From contig CM070569.1 of NCBI GenBank assembly GCA_036346355.1, forward strand, positions 42,386,276 to 42,450,275: DNA of 64,000 nt, in the 5' to 3' direction. Below the pieces are notes generated by a model that saw only the letters and a program-made list of their open reading frames with translations, ran no database searches and had not been told where the DNA came from. A program made the translations under genes and the position numbers. The stretch's first letter is position 1; each line of letters opens with the position of its first letter. This DNA is from Rhipidocladum racemiflorum. Lineage: Eukaryota; Streptophyta; Magnoliopsida; Poales; Poaceae. Shown here piece by piece: positions 1 to 14,497 of the stretch.

Positions 1-211
1 GAGAATCATCAGAGCCTTCGAACTTCATTTCCTCCCTTCTTGACTTAACTAGATGCTTTGGTTATTCTAAAATGAAAAGAATATATATTGGTTAGAATAG
101 ATATGGAATCACAATCTACCAGCGATTTGCATGGATGAGCGAAGCAGAGGCAGATGACGTTACCCTGCCATCAGCCATAAACAAACATTGATCTCGGTGG
201 ATAGGTTGGTT

Positions 212-871
212 CAGGTTTCAAATTTCGTTTTGGATTAAATCTTGTCACCTGCCGAAATCCGAAATTTCGCCGAGATCTCGTTATTTCGGAAGAAATCCGA
301 ATGAAATACAAAAACCAAAATTCAAATCCGGTTAAATTTTAATCAAATCTCGGTCAAATTCACCGAGATCTCGGCGAGATAAACCGAGATCTCGGACTTT
401 GATTTTTTTTTAGGGTTTTTTCAATTTCGCTGGAATTATGATCTACCGACTGCCCCACATGGGAAACGACGCGAAGAATCCAATCCGGTTAAATCCGGTC
501 AAAATTTATTCAAATCTCGGTCAAAAAACCAAGATTTCAGTCCATTTCACCGAGATTATAGGGTACTGTAGCACTTTTAAATTTATGATGGTAAAAAATC
601 GTCAATTTTTTTTGAAATTTTGGTCAGGCATGGAAAACAACGTGAACAATCTAATCCGGCTAAACTCTGGTTAAATCCGGTCAAAATTTATTCAAATCTC
701 GATCAAAAAACCGAGATTTCGGTCCATTTCACCGAGATTTTGTCGAGATTATAGGGTACTGTAGCACTTTTAAAATTTTTTAAGGGTTTTTTTAATTTCG
801 TCGGGATTATGGAACTCGGGGGGGTCCGAAATCCGAAATTTCGTGAGATTTCGGCGAGAATTTAAACCCTG
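212..871. mobile_element. hAT-like non-autonomous element, CAGGTTT/AACCCTG ends (660 bp)
   Basis: Starts CAGGTTTCAAATTTCG and ends GAATTTAAACCCTG, so its termini are imperfect inverted repeats. It is flanked by a perfect 8-bp direct repeat GGTTGGTT (204-211 and 872-879). The body is dominated by CTCGGCGAGAT/GAAATTTCG motifs in both orientations, and a block around 440-600 is repeated near 600-770 (both holding GTACTGTAGCACTTTTAAA). No transposase reading frame. An 8-bp duplication with CAGGG-type ends is typical of hAT; superfamily assignment is inference. Confidence 0.8.
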
Positions 872-947
872 GGTTGGTTAACGTGTCAGCTAAATGTAAA
901 AGTGTACTTCTCTTGTTGACCGTTAGATACTTCGCTCGCCTTGTAAT

Positions 948-1970
948 CAGGGATCCCAATCTCGGCGAGATTTTTCTAAAATCTCGGTCGAGATTTCGAA
1001 TTTCGAACTCCTCCGAAATCCTAAATGTCAGCCGGATAAAAAAAAAAATTAAAAATTTAAATTGCTACAGTAACACTGAAATCTCGACAAGATCTCAGTA
1101 ATTTCGGCCGGATTTTAATTTTTGTGGGTTGGATTTGATTGGATTTGGGGTCAAGACCATCCACAAAAAATTTCAAAATTTTTTAACATGTTTTAACCAT
1201 TTTTCAAAAGTTTAAAAATTGACCGATTTGTTTTTATTTTGTGATAACAATGACTACTGGTAATAAAATGGTAAGAATATTATGAGATGAGTTAATAATT
1301 CACAATAAATGGTAAGAATAAACTGGTACAAGCTATGCCTTTTCTACATGTATGTACAGTTAGAATAGATCTTCTGAAGGCATAGCTAAATTTAAAATTT
1401 TAAGTATCACTTAAATTGGGGTCTAGTCATGCTTATGCTATGCTTGAGCTGTTGCCCTTATAGTGCTAGAACATGCTATGGCCTATGTGCATATATGATA
1501 CATGTCTTTTCTATTAAAATATTATCTTTGTTGTATTATAATATATATGAATGTATAGAAAAATTTTCAAATGACTTGAACTTCATTTGTTACATTTGAA
1601 AAATCAAAAATTGATTTTACATAAGGCTTTTATCATGACATTACCACTGTTAGATTTTTAAAAAATTCCTCATGCTTAATTATCATCTGAAATTTTTATG
1701 GAAACATTAGTGATGTGTCAGGACCATCAAAAAATTTTGACGTGTTTTGGACTATTTTTCAATCGGTCCAACGTGGGCCGAGATCTCGGTGATTTCGGCT
1801 GATCTCCGTAATTTCGGCCGAGATCTCAGATTTACCAGTTGAAAAAAAACTTGATTTAAAATTTGGTTTTTGTATTTCATCCGAATTTTGCCTAAAATTT
1901 CCAAATCTCACCATAATTTCGGATTTTAGTCACCTCCGAGATTTATACCAAAACGAAATTTGAAACCTTG
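948..1970. mobile_element. hAT-like non-autonomous element, long form (1,023 bp)
   Basis: Starts CAGGGATCCCAATCTCGG and ends TTTGAAACCTTG, between perfect 8-bp repeats CTTGTAAT (940-947 and 1971-1978). It is the same family as the element just upstream, but a middle part of AT-rich DNA is present, including a unit (about 1610-1770) that resembles the 165-bp tandem repeats at 43.8-44.3 kb and 55.2-55.6 kb. It has no coding capacity. Confidence 0.8.
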
Positions 1971-2399
1971 CTTGTAATATTGCTAGAGAATATAGGTCCA
2001 TGATCATTTTTAATAACAGCTGTAGTACGAGTATATTGCAGATTGGCAGGTAAACGAAGCTGTGACAACACTAGATACTTCAAATTTTTGTCTAACAAAT
2101 TGCATCGTACGATCCCAACCAAATGTAGAGGCATTCAAGAGTGAAGAAAAGCTAATGTTCCAATAAATTGGTTGTCCCACGATATACTACAAAGTATTGC
2201 TAAATGTCTTTACTTTGTAAGGCTGACCAGTTACCCAAAACACTATTTGTTTGAGTCACGATACGGAATTCGGGTTCGTGATTCACCAATTTTTCTTCTA
2301 ATTTTCACCGTAAATACAAACCCCATATCCTAAACTGGTTCGGATTCGACGAATCCAGTTCGCGATTCGCGAGGATTTATGACGAATCCGGTAACTACA

Positions 2400-2898
2400 G
2401 GCTGATAATGTCAAATATCAGCATAGATAATGCAAACACACAATACTCACGGCATTATTAGGGATAAGACCATAATTGTTAATTATATATACAAAACCTG
2501 CCCCCAAGAAAACGGAAGTTCTATAAAAAAAAACACACGACGAGAATAAAACAAAACCAGACGAAACCAAATTTCAGCCCTATTCCGTCAAATCAACGTC
2601 AAGAACACAAATAAACTTAATTAATCAAATATAAGTACTTCGTTTGCCTTCCGATGTGCCCTAATTGACTATCATCAAAGCGGCTCATATTTGAGAATAA
2701 AAGCAAGTCATACTGGTCTGCATCGGTACCCAGCTGAACTGGTAAAACGGGTGAATAGATTAGCCAACAGGGCAAAAGGTCTTGCAATTAACGCCATATT
2801 GCACTTCTGCAATCAACATAACATATAAAGAAACTTCACGACATTGTTACAATGGAAGCCTGAGATTATTAAATAGACAAGGAATTACCACAGTGAAG
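2400..2898 (-). other. 3-prime flank of the helicase gene
   Basis: Sequence downstream of the helicase stop codon, expected to hold the 3-prime UTR and polyadenylation site. No single canonical AATAAA-type signal stands out, which is common in plants. Between 1979 and 2400 I see no gene and no clear repeat. Confidence 0.35.
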
Positions 2899-5800
2899 TC
2901 AGGGGAGAGCTGGATTGGGTGTTCGGAACTGATAAAAATGTGGTGCAGCTTCAGTGAGCCACGATGGTTCAATGGCAATAACATTGCGCATATAGTGCTT
3001 GTCAGTTGAAACAAGAGACTGGTAGACGACCCACTTTGGATTAACCCTAAAATGTGAGGATGATGTCATGAGGCGTATTGAAAAAATATACAGAAAAACA
3101 CACCAATCAAATACAGTAAAAATACACCCATTATCATTAAACTCACCTAAAGAGCACAGATGATGGATGAATGTAAACTTCTTGGGATGTCCTAATTGTT
3201 TTATACATTCCATTCTGGCCATATTCCTATATGGCAGAGAAAGTCATAACTCAGCAGGGTCACAGGAAAATTAACGTGAACTGCATGTTGCACGCTAGCT
3301 GAATAGTTGTTCTTCAGGATAAATGAAGCACAAATGTGCAATGCACATCAACCACAGAAGGATTCAAATACAGTTCATATGTTTTTCAATGTCACAGACA
3401 GGTTAGCTAACTAATTTTGGTGGCAGAATAAAGAATATGTCCAACTTGGGGGCTCTCACTACACCATACCGTATATTACACTTCCAAGATATCAGATACA
3501 AAAAAAGATACCCTACTTAATGAATGGCAGAGCTCCTGCCAGTTTCTTCAAAAAAAGATATCAGATACAAAACATCCATGGGAAAGCTGCACGTTGAGTG
3601 GACAGCACATGCATTTTCGGTGTTGAACCTCCACAGACCTATCTACAGACAGCCACTATAGGTGAGCGATGAGCTGGAGTTCACTCCACCTCTCAGGCGG
3701 ATGCTTTTGGCCCTAATTTAATCCACACGCATGCACACACCCCAAGTCCCCAATTAGGGGGCACCATTTTTCTTTGTACCAGGCCCTTGGCCAGTTGGCC
3801 TATTTATACTTGTTGGGATTCCCATCTATAACTCAGTCCCAGACTATCACTTCCTAGTTTCTAATCATTATAAAAACTGGACTGCTCTTTTGAAACGTGT
3901 GGGGCGTTGGCCAGTGGGCCAGTTCAACAAAATGCTAGGAGGCTGGTTGCAGGGAAAGTTCATTCCCAATCTTTTGGCCAGTCTGGACTAGTCTAATCCT
4001 ATAGACAAGTTTATCGACACACCAATAAACATTACAGTCCCTAATCATATATTAGGCTTTTATGGGGAAACTAAGCTCTATCTATGTATGAGAACATCAA
4101 ATCTGCCCCGTAATTTAATATGAAATCATATTACAGAAATTGAGCAAATACCTCCAGATGACATGCATTAGCAAATGAACCAGCAATAATGGCCTTCCTA
4201 ACTGCCTGCATAATATCGAGACAATAACGCAGTTAGCATAGACACAGGAAAGCTTCAGTAACTTGTGTTCATTCAGTTAAGAATATCATTGACATGCTCA
4301 AAATTAACTGTCAACCGATGATGTACAATCAATATCATTCTAGTATAAAAGAGTTATACATTGTTATGCAATGTAACTACCAAAGTGACAATATCAAAAG
4401 ATACATCAATCATAAGGATATAGAATTATTTAAGCTACAAAATTTCAAATGGCATATTGCTATAGACAAAACACTTAAATTTACCCTAGTATGCACAAAG
4501 AACTCATGTCACAAGTACCAAAGCAAAATTAATTGAAACTGGAAAGCTCCTACCTGCATATCTCTGTCGCATGATTTCAGTTGCATGCCAAACCTCTTCA
4601 TTACCCTGACAAGCTGCTCCCTGATGTCAATAACCTTCTTCTGCAGCAAAGAGAGAGGAATTGTTCAAAATGGATGTGTATAACAAATAAAACTAACATA
4701 GTTTGGAATATGTGCATATTCTTAATTAAAACGAACACAGACCAATGCTTGATAGTTCAAGAAGTTCTTGTAGCACCACTGACTAGATTTTCCAGACTGG
4801 TGAAATCCTTTGTAGATATTCAGGAACGTTACATGATCTCCCTGTGGTACAATATATTCAAGACCATTAGCAAAGATGAAGAAGCAACCAAGAGTAGGTA
4901 TAATCAAAATGCATACTTCTGACAATTTGCACACGCATGTGCAGAAGCACACAGGGAGGGTGGCTCTTAAATATGGAAAGTGCTGGTCATATGCATTTTC
5001 AGGGTGTAATTTTTCAGTTTTGTTCAGCAACACCATTGTTGTAATACAAAATTCAAACAATACTAACAAATTTTGAGTTACCACAAAATATTGATTCTAG
5101 CACTAGCCAGGCCAATCTCCAGTATCAGCTTAATGGTCATCATGATCAGTGCATGAAAACAGGACCAGAAAAAAACACCCATTTTTAAGTTGTACAACTT
5201 AATCCATTAAGGATTTTCCCCAAATGTGAAAACAAAAGCAACTGTCTAGTTTTGGAATGTGATCATAAAGGAACTAAATGAAATACAAGAATCTACTTAA
5301 TGACATAATATTACTCTATTGTGGTCTATCGGTGTCACATAATGCTTGACCACACCAAACACCAATATGAGTGTCAAACTGTCAATATTAACAGCTAAGT
5401 AACAACAGGGTTCATGAGTAAACAAATGAAAGTTGGGATCAAGTTGATCCTACAAACCTCAGCAGCAGCAAAACGAAGTTTGGCTTCATCAAATTCCTTC
5501 TTCACTCCCCTCAAAGAAACCCACACAGACTGTATAAATCAGCGGGTGTCAGAATAATTCGAAGTTCAAAATTGCACAAAAAATAAAGGGCATATTAGAC
5601 AGAAATCCTAACTTGAACAGATAGAAATGCTGCTATAGTCAATATCTCGTCAGAGCATCCAAAATCATTGGCTGACAGGATCATTTTTGAAATCATGGGG
5701 TCCTGCAACAAATTAGAATGTAGTTTTATTGTACATATCAATCTCTTGAGTTGAGGAACACTTTTCACTACAAATGTAAGTAAAAAAATGTACAGAAAAA

Positions 5801-8800
5801 CTGGTACAAGTATAAAAGGACATGAAATCCTATAAGTAGATGGCCAACAACGTAGCAGCATAGTTTTCAAAAGCTGTTGGAACGTCATCAACCACGTTCA
5901 GCAGAGAAACAGTGAAACACTATATCTGAGAAGTGATGGGTAAGTAAATTAATAAAGTATCGTAAGTGTAGAGACAAACTCATCAAACAAGAGGGTGTGG
6001 CAACTATAGTTTGTAAAGCTTAGCCACAAAGTAAAGCATGTCAAAATCATTATGGCTGCAACAGATACTTCACAGTTCAAACTATGCAACCACTTCAACT
6101 AGTTCAAGTATCCAATTGTAAAAGGTTCTGTAGATTCAAGTATAGATACAATTTATATCAGAAAAAAGTATTAACCTACGCATACCAGAGGGATCTCAGC
6201 AACTTGGAAACCAATGGGTACTGTTAGTTTGGCATCTTCATCAAGGATTCCTAAGGAAAATAAAACTTCAAGAGCCCGTATCATTGCCTCTGGTGATGGA
6301 GAAGCTGGCCAATCAAATCCCAAAATGTTGTCTATGCCCAGCGCTTTCAACTGTCATCCCAGAACATAATTCAATAATGGGAAACCAACAACACTTTCCA
6401 TCATAAATGTCATTACTCAAAAGAAAATTTATCGATCATATTAAATGTACAGAACATTCTTCAGTGCAAACTTTTCGAAGAAATTGTGCCTAATACTTTG
6501 TTGCTGCATGCGTTACATTTTTGTGGGCATTTTTCTGGTTTCATGACTCAGAAAGTAAAGTCCAGGAATATCTGCATTAACAAAGTATTGCATTTACGCA
6601 TGAAAATGCAATAGCAAGAAATGGACACAGTAGTCAAACATCCAAGGATCCTAAGTTATAAAATGAATTGTATAATATATAATTTATGCTCAGTTCCATC
6701 AATCACCATTGGTCTAGATAGATGTACAGACAAGCTCTAGCAGTCTAGCTTGGTTGCTTGATAGGCTGATGAACATGAGATATGAATATTTTTTTAGTGA
6801 TTGTGAACTTAACATTCTTTCAAGGACTACTTTTCTAGTAGTAAACTAGTAATAATTAAGATTTTACATTTACTAGCCATTTTGTTTTGGCAATTGCCAA
6901 TTGGTATATTCAAATATACATGTAAAAACAATTTTATACTACTCGACATGAAACATATTACATGCATATTTTTTTTGTGATATTAAACAGTTGATCTGCA
7001 TATAAGGTCATATAAGCGTCTGTGTACCGCATAAGCACTGAAAGATAGGGTGAATGCTTGCACACTGCTTGCCACCTTTTAGAACATTCAGCAAATCATT
7101 CTCTTTAAACTATAGACTAAACAATTAACAACTGAAGATTATAATAAGTATGCATTATCTTTCTACAATATGACTAAAATAATCAGGAAATAGACAAGCC
7201 AAGATACCTGTATTATGCAGGAAACAAGGTTAGACCTTTGCATTTCTGGAATCCCTTCTGACTGCATTTCATTTAGGTAATATTCCTCTGTATAAAGCCT
7301 GCAGGAAATATCAGCTAATGAGATGTGCAAAAATCGTGAAACATTTAACCCCAAGGCCCAAGGTGAAGAATATTACATTTACATCCCACAGAATATTGAA
7401 TGTACATAATTTAACATATAAATGTAGATTTTTATTTAAAATATTCAAAATGCAAGGTAGGAAAAAGAAACATGATAGGAGATAAAACAATAATATAAAG
7501 CATTTAGCTAGTCATCTAGAGAAAACAAACTGAGATAAATAAAAGCATGGAATGTTTTAAATAAAAAAATGAGCTCAGAATTACGTATGGTGAAAATGCA
7601 CCAGCATATAATTAACCAATATGATTGTCATTAGAAAAGGAGAAACATAAATTAATGTCATGAAGTGTATTATCCACAAACACAACACTTCAAGACTAAA
7701 CTACTAAACTGTTCAACATACCTAAAGCACTTCCCAGGTCGCACTCTTCCAGCTCTGCCTGCTCTTTGCCTTGCAGATGCTTTGGATATGGGTGCGACAA
7801 CTAAACTCTCGATGTCGGAAATCTATGCCAAAAACATGTAGAGTTATGCTACAAGAAAAAAGATTAAACCAAATAACTACACAAGAAATAAAGAGTACAC
7901 CAAACAGTTCGATCTCGGTTTTAATGGCCCAGTCTAGTTTAGAAAGAGGTATAGTGGGGTCAATGCCGCCAGGAAAATGTAAGCCCCGAAGTGTGTCATA
8001 AATAACTTTGATATATTAAGTATTAACAAATAAGTAAATCAAGGCACCATTGTACTTTTAATAAGCAAATATTGCAATTCTAGAAAACAATAGAGGGGCC
8101 TGAATTCACACATCAGGAGTGCCTTTACAGATAGATTAGTTACCAGATGGGAAGTCAAGGATTTTTTGACGGGCCTTAAAAAAGGATTTTACAATTGGTG
8201 CACATACCAAGTGAATGGGTACTAGCAAGTCAGAAATTGAATATCAATGAACCAGCTGGCATTCAAATTTCATAAAAAAAAATTCTATGGAAAAGGAACA
8301 AAAGTAAATCTATATCTATGATAGCCAGATTGCAGTACTGAAATAGAATGTACCGGATTATAACACTTCTGCTTGGAAAACCCACTATCAACAACATACA
8401 CCACACCCTGCACAATATCAAGAGAAATCAGCCACAACCAACATGGTATTTGCTAGCACAGCCATGCAGTACCTCCAGGGTCAATGATGTCTCAGCAATG
8501 TTGGTTGATATCACAACTTTCCTTTTCCCTTTTGAAGTAAGAGCGAAAATGAGATCCTAGAAAGCCAAAGAACAACAGATAGTGTCAACATGGAGTGGTG
8601 ATTAATCACAACATTTTTTACCATATAATACTAACGAGTGAGGACTACTTACTTGATCTCCCCGTGGAAGGCCGGAGTATAAGGGCAAAATCAGCAAGTC
8701 TGAGAATCAATGCAATCTGAATGCATTAGAAATTATAATTTACTACCGCAAGCAGATAAAGTAATTTGGCAATGACATGGACTTCCAAGGATCAGACATC

Positions 8801-11800
8801 CATTTCCAAACAACCTATTTTATCCTCATCTGGAGTCTGGAGGTGGCTACTAAATATTAGCATAGTTTATTTCACTCACTATTCTATACGATGCAGAAAA
8901 ATACCAAAATAATGTCTTCCAAGTTGTTGAATTTCATCATTTAGCAACTTTACAGCAGCATCTATGTCATCCTGGCCAGTTAAAAACACCAAAATATCCC
9001 CTGGTGGCTCCTGCAGAAATTAATGAGTGGAGATAAAAAAAGAGCTATTCAATCACTGGGAAGAGTAATTCTTTTCCTTCAAAAAGAGGATGGGATTAAA
9101 TATAAAAGGATAAGAATACGGCAATACACACTACAGCAATACTATAAAGATGAATGCTTGCAGCTCCATATTCACTTCAGAGACTACAAGATTATCAAAC
9201 TAATAAGAAAACTATACATGTTTATCCAATGGACTATGATCGCATCAGCTTATAGTGTTTCCTTTAACCACTTTATCTGGTATCATAAACTAATAACTGA
9301 AGAGAGACTGACAGAGACCATGATTATTGTGGTGATTGGTAAATATTTCTACAAACACAGATGTATCAAATACAAGAGATAATAAGATATTTTTCTCAAC
9401 TTGCTACCTCGGTAACTAATTTGATGAACTAAGTATTATTTCTCTTAATTCACAACAATCGTTTTAATTTTGATGTTTACATTTTTTTTAACTATCTTTG
9501 GTCAGACATGCATTTTTATGCAGCCAATAAGTATAATTTGAGTTTCAATTCTTACAAGACTGAGCATGTAATTGCACATATAACTTCGGCTAAACCCATA
9601 GAGTAACAGCAATTAACCTTCTTTCATATAAGCCAGCGGTAGTAAAGATTATGTAAACTGGAGAGCTGTGTCTAAAATCTGAAACAGTAATCTGAATAAG
9701 CTTGACATTTGTTTTTGTCAAAAAGCAAAACAGCCTAAGAGAAGTAAATAATAACTGTTGACACATTACAATGAATCAATGGACCTGACAAATCAAGTGT
9801 AATCTAGGATATAAAGGAAACCAAAGTACCAAATGTTCAAAAGTATCCTAAGAAGCATAATAATCAACATGACATCTATTATTTTTTAGACAGCAAAAAA
9901 CAACTAACCTTTTCATGAATAAGAAGAACAGTATTCACAGCAGCCTGCAAGTAGTCTGAGACAGGTTCTTCAACATAATGGATTTCTACAGTGTACCCTT
10001 TACCCTGTAGAACCAGATTATAATCAAATTATACTTTCTTCAATAAGGAGAGGCCTTCTCCATGTGTATTTCACCTCAAAAGGAAAACATACTTCAACAG
10101 AAAGTATAGCAGGTTCTGGATTAGGCAAATGATCAGCAGACTCAAGCAAGGAATTCTTCCGCCTGTACGTGAAAGAAAATACAAACATCAGGCCTGATGC
10201 ACAAATTAGAGTGCATACACCAGTGCATATGATGTTTAAGCAACAGACACCAGTGCAAGTATCAGAGTTAAAAAAAAATTGCATCCTGGTAGGGTTGACA
10301 GATAGAACTATTTGTGCATTTAGGCCCCGTTTGGCAATTTGGAACCGAGCTGTTTCTACTAGAATATGGGAGAAACCCAGCCAAACGGGCTAAAACTCGG
10401 AACGATTTTCCTCGGAACGATTTTCCTCGGAACGTTTCTTCTTTTTTCACTCCATGGCTGAATCACCCTCAACCCCGTTTCTACTAGAATCTGGAACCAT
10501 ACCAAACGGTTTGCAGAAAGTGATTCTGATTCTACCTAAAACGTTTCTACCAAGAATCTGGAACCGTTTCTGTTTCTACTAGAATCTGAAACCGTACCAA
10601 ACGAGACCTTACTGTGGCAAGTCTTTTAACTTGTTCTTGAAAAGAAACTACCTGTGAAGGGTGGCACCTACATGAGATTTCTTGGTGTCAGTATGCTTAA
10701 ATTTATGTCATGAGATAAGGTTACCCAGAATTGGGAATAATTTAGTACCACTGCAGTTATTGAGGAAGCTATCTTACAAGTCTCACTGTATTTCATAGGC
10801 AATTGTGCTTCTTCATGCAGACCATCTATATGACTAAATTGTTTTCTAGGGGATTTCCTGCTAGCCGCAATGCACCTGTTTTACTTGCTACAGGTTTAAA
10901 CAAAAAGCTACCAGGTGCAAAGATGAAAGGATACGAAATTAGTTCTTACTAGATAGGGAATGACCTAATGTGGAAAAATGTTGACATTGATCTTGCTTCA
11001 ATTGTTGCAGAGGAAATGATTAGACGCAACTCGGGCCGACGGCGTTGAATCTGGTTTATTCATGTGAAGATACATGCATAGTGGCAAACAAGATATTATT
11101 CACAGATGACAAGAAGAGAAATCGGACTTGCTTATTCAAAAGATGCAAACCTTTTTCAAGAGTCCCAGCAACATGTCGGTTGAAATGGATCTTTCATGAG
11201 CTTCATCTACCATAATTACACTAATAAAACAAAAAACTGTGGCTTGATGTCTAAATAAAAGAAACCAGTATGGAATCCTCCAAGACAACAAATTAGATAA
11301 TTTAGCAATGCATTTTCTTCCACTAGAAAAGGAGTTTTTATCCATTATGATACCAGTCAGAGTATAATCAGGATAAAGAGGGCCACTTATATAATTGGAT
11401 CAAACATGTTTGACTAATCATGACAGAGAGACAGGTAACAATTTGTACTTCCGGCTTATGATCATAGCAATATTGAGGGTAATAAGATGGTACCTATATT
11501 TGGTCAAAAGTGGATCTTCCATCATTTCCCTAATCAGTACCCCATCTGTGAGAAATTTGATCATGGTCATTCCCTGTCAAAACAGGTAGGGCATAAGCAG
11601 AGTAATAGGGGAAGAAAACCCATATGTTCCACTTTGACACCCAAATTTGTATTATCTTTATTTTATCTTAATGACATAACAAAGCAACAAAGGAAAAATG
11701 TAGGCATACATACCGGATTTGTTTGATCTTCAAATCGGATTGTATAACCAACTTCCTCGCCAAGTTTCACACCTACTTCTTCAGATACTCTTGATGCAAC

Positions 11801-14497
11801 TGTCTATTCAAATAACTAAGATGAGTTGAATTTACTCAAAAGGCAATGATCAAAAGAAGAAAAAGAAGCATATACAAATGTAGTCTAGGAACAGGAAAGA
11901 CCTTTGAACAGGAACATTAAAGCAAGAAAGCAGTTTGTGAGGGCTGTAAAATTTACACTTAGCTACTATCTTTAAGTCAGTAAGGGTACAATCTATCCAA
12001 TGAGTCGCTGACTGCTGTATAATAGGACGTGAGAAATCACTATAGGAAAACAATAATAAGTTTTCAGCAGAATGCTTTCCAATGCTGCATTCTACATAGA
12101 GTAGTTCTTCAATGGACATCTTTTGCCTGGATATAGCCCAAAGTTGAAACACTATTTAGTATATCCATGTTTGAGGTAAAATAACCATAATGGTAAAAGT
12201 TTCAGACTTTCAGCACTAAAATATTTATCCAAGCAGGCAAGCACCTATCATGACTTTAAATCTATTTTTTACTAGTATTATGTTTGATGAGTAATTTCAG
12301 GACATGCTAGCAAAGTACCATATAGGACCGGCACTACCTGATTCCTACTTAGAATTTTTCCACTCAGCAGGCATGTTTATTTGAAGTATTGGACTATGTC
12401 TTCCAAGTATAATACAGATGCAGATATCTCCAATAACAAACATATGAAAGGAGCATAATTGTGGGCATCATATAATATCTGAATGAAGATTAAAGACACT
12501 TGATACCTGCACAGCTAACCGTCTTGGCTGGGTGCAACCTATAAGTCGACCACCCTCAGCCCAACCAGCCTCCTTAAGGTACTGATTCAAAATACACTGA
12601 AGTTAGAAATGAAACATCATTTGCCAGTAAGATAATGGCTTATTATTACGAAATTTAACATGTTGACCAACAAAAAATAAACTTGTCATACAACTTCCCA
12701 GTTATATACATGTAAGTTGAAATTCTAAAATTGGAGCATATCTAGTGGAAACTCAAACGTAGGTGCAACCATGCAAAGTTCTTTGGTTTGATAACAAAAT
12801 CAATATAAAAAATGCAATAAATTACGAAGATAGTTCTCAACTCATTCTACCTTCACACCAAAGTTCAAGTTCAAATTGAATACGTGTTAGGATATGCGGA
12901 AAAAGAGAAATTTCCTGAAAAACTGCAAATTAAAAGGAAATATAAGACAAAAGCTACTGCTTATAGTGAAAATCTCATTTTTGTTATCTCGTTTTAAAAA
13001 AGTGAGTTTCAACAGGGAATTTTACAGGTTCCGCAACGCTCCATAGACTATTTCCTGAATTTCTTTCTAGAATTTTTGGTGTTGCTTTAGCAATCAAAAA
13101 AAAAACGAATTGCAAGATTGTGCATACCATTGAGTATGCACCATATATGTTCCCTTTAAAAATAACATACTACGACCATTGCTAGATAGTAACAACTAAC
13201 AACCAAGTGGTCCAACAATCAGAGGGTATTCTGCAGCCATAAACGTGAAGAATGCCAAAACAGCAGCCATAAAAATTATTTGCCAGACAGCAGTAGCTTG
13301 AGAATAAGCAGAATTTTAATTGGGGAGTAATACCACATGTTGCGAGTGAAGAACCCGTTTCGGTACCAAGTCGGAGTCCAAAAGAATGAGCGGGAGGTTA
13401 AGTGCAAAGTGGGTGTAAATTTGATCTAAGAAATATGCTGCTATTAGGTAAAACAAGTACTCCACATTTTAATACTCAAAAGGCCCCCAAAAAAACTTAT
13501 TTGCTAAAATGCTAAACATTTTTACCATCCCCCTTGCTAATTTTTGTTCCATATATCCCCCCCCCCCTTTTTTTCTCATAATGCCTCTAGGTTATCCGTA
13601 GGCCATTGCTCATGTTTATTATGAAATCTAGGCTCTATGTTGATCTATATCACTAGGATGTGGCAGCACAACACAGAAAATAATAGCAGGTGTGGACGTG
13701 ACACAATAGTACACGCCACCTAGGAGCCTCAATCAAATGCAAAAAGGAGGAACCATAACTAAGCCAAAACCCGTGCTCTCATCCAGTCAAAAGCCCAGAG
13801 CACAGATCAACCGTGCACACAAGGTGTTTGGTGGAATTCGAACAGAATAGCCGCCACAAATAGAACGCACAATATTGGCAATTTAGCACACCTTTCCACC
13901 AAAGCACCTAAGACACCCAAACAAAAGCCCATATTACCAAAAATACAAGACAAACCGTAGACGCAGTTCGCCCGGGCACTGGACTCGCACACGCGCACCG
14001 GCTGTTCGACCAAATGCCTCGGAATAATAGAGCGCAGCACAGACGAGAAAAATTTTCCCACTGATTAGGCACCCACGGACCGTCCGAGAAAAAATGCCTA
14101 GAGCACGTACCTGAGGGATCTGAGTGGACTTGCCGCTTCCAGTCTCACCGACGACGATGGTCGTGGCGTGCCGCTCCACCAGGTAGAGGATGGCCCTGCG
14201 GTACTTGTACACCGGCAGCCGCTGCCGCTGCCTCTCCAAGGATGCGTACCCAAACCTACCGCCAACCACAACAGAAGCAGCAGCACCCAGCCACTCTCAT
14301 TTAGAAACCACAGGTAGCGAGCGCGAAAGGCGAGAGGGAAGAATTGAACGGGGTTTAGGGTTTGGGGAAGCGCACCCGGAGGAGGACGATGAGGAGTTGG
14401 TGCTGGTGGGGAGGAAGAGGACGCCGCCTTCCTCGTCGTCTACGATCGAGGCGCTCGGCTTCTCCGACCCCGGCTTCCAGAACCTCGACATGCCCAC
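2899..14497 (-). CDS. DEAH9: DEAH-box RNA helicase, DHX35/DEAH9 type (23 exons, complete)
   Basis: Encodes 703 residues, close to family length. Exons, high to low: 14497-14376, 14255-14111, 12581-12507, 11803-11714, 11573-11494, 11220-11151, 11050-10965, 10162-10093, 10004-9909, 9010-8905, 8699-8653, 8556-8473, 8407-8354, 7822-7722, 7298-7208, 6350-6186, 5702-5613, 5529-5458, 4841-4743, 4640-4554, 4205-4152, 3226-3147, 3046-2899. Every junction is GT-AG and keeps frame. Motifs seen: GETGSGKST (res. 77-85), TQPRR (106-110), TDG (153-155), DEAH (176-179), SAT (208-210), STNIAETSLT (346-355), QRAGRAGR (394-401); the C-terminal third matches the helicase-associated and OB-fold part of the family. 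Family knowledge: an ATP-dependent nuclear RNA helicase linked to spliceosomes. The start MGMSRFWKPG fits the family; a second Met lies two codons later. The intron between exons 7 and 8 carries a MITE. Exact role in this plant is inferred. Confidence 0.95.
10323..10608 (+). mobile_element. Tourist-like MITE in a helicase intron (286 bp)
   Basis: Lies in the intron between helicase exons 7 and 8. Starts GGCCCCGTTTGGC and ends ACCAAACGAGACC, with a TTA direct repeat on each side (10320-10322, 10609-10611), as expected for PIF/Harbinger (Tourist) MITEs. A second copy sits in opposite orientation at 49052-49331. It does not touch the splice sites. Confidence 0.8.

Noticed and set aside
3650..3960. 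GGCCAGTNGGCC-type words in a helicase intron as a possible MITE
   Set aside because: Similar words recur (3789, 3910) but no inverted ends or target duplication could be defined.
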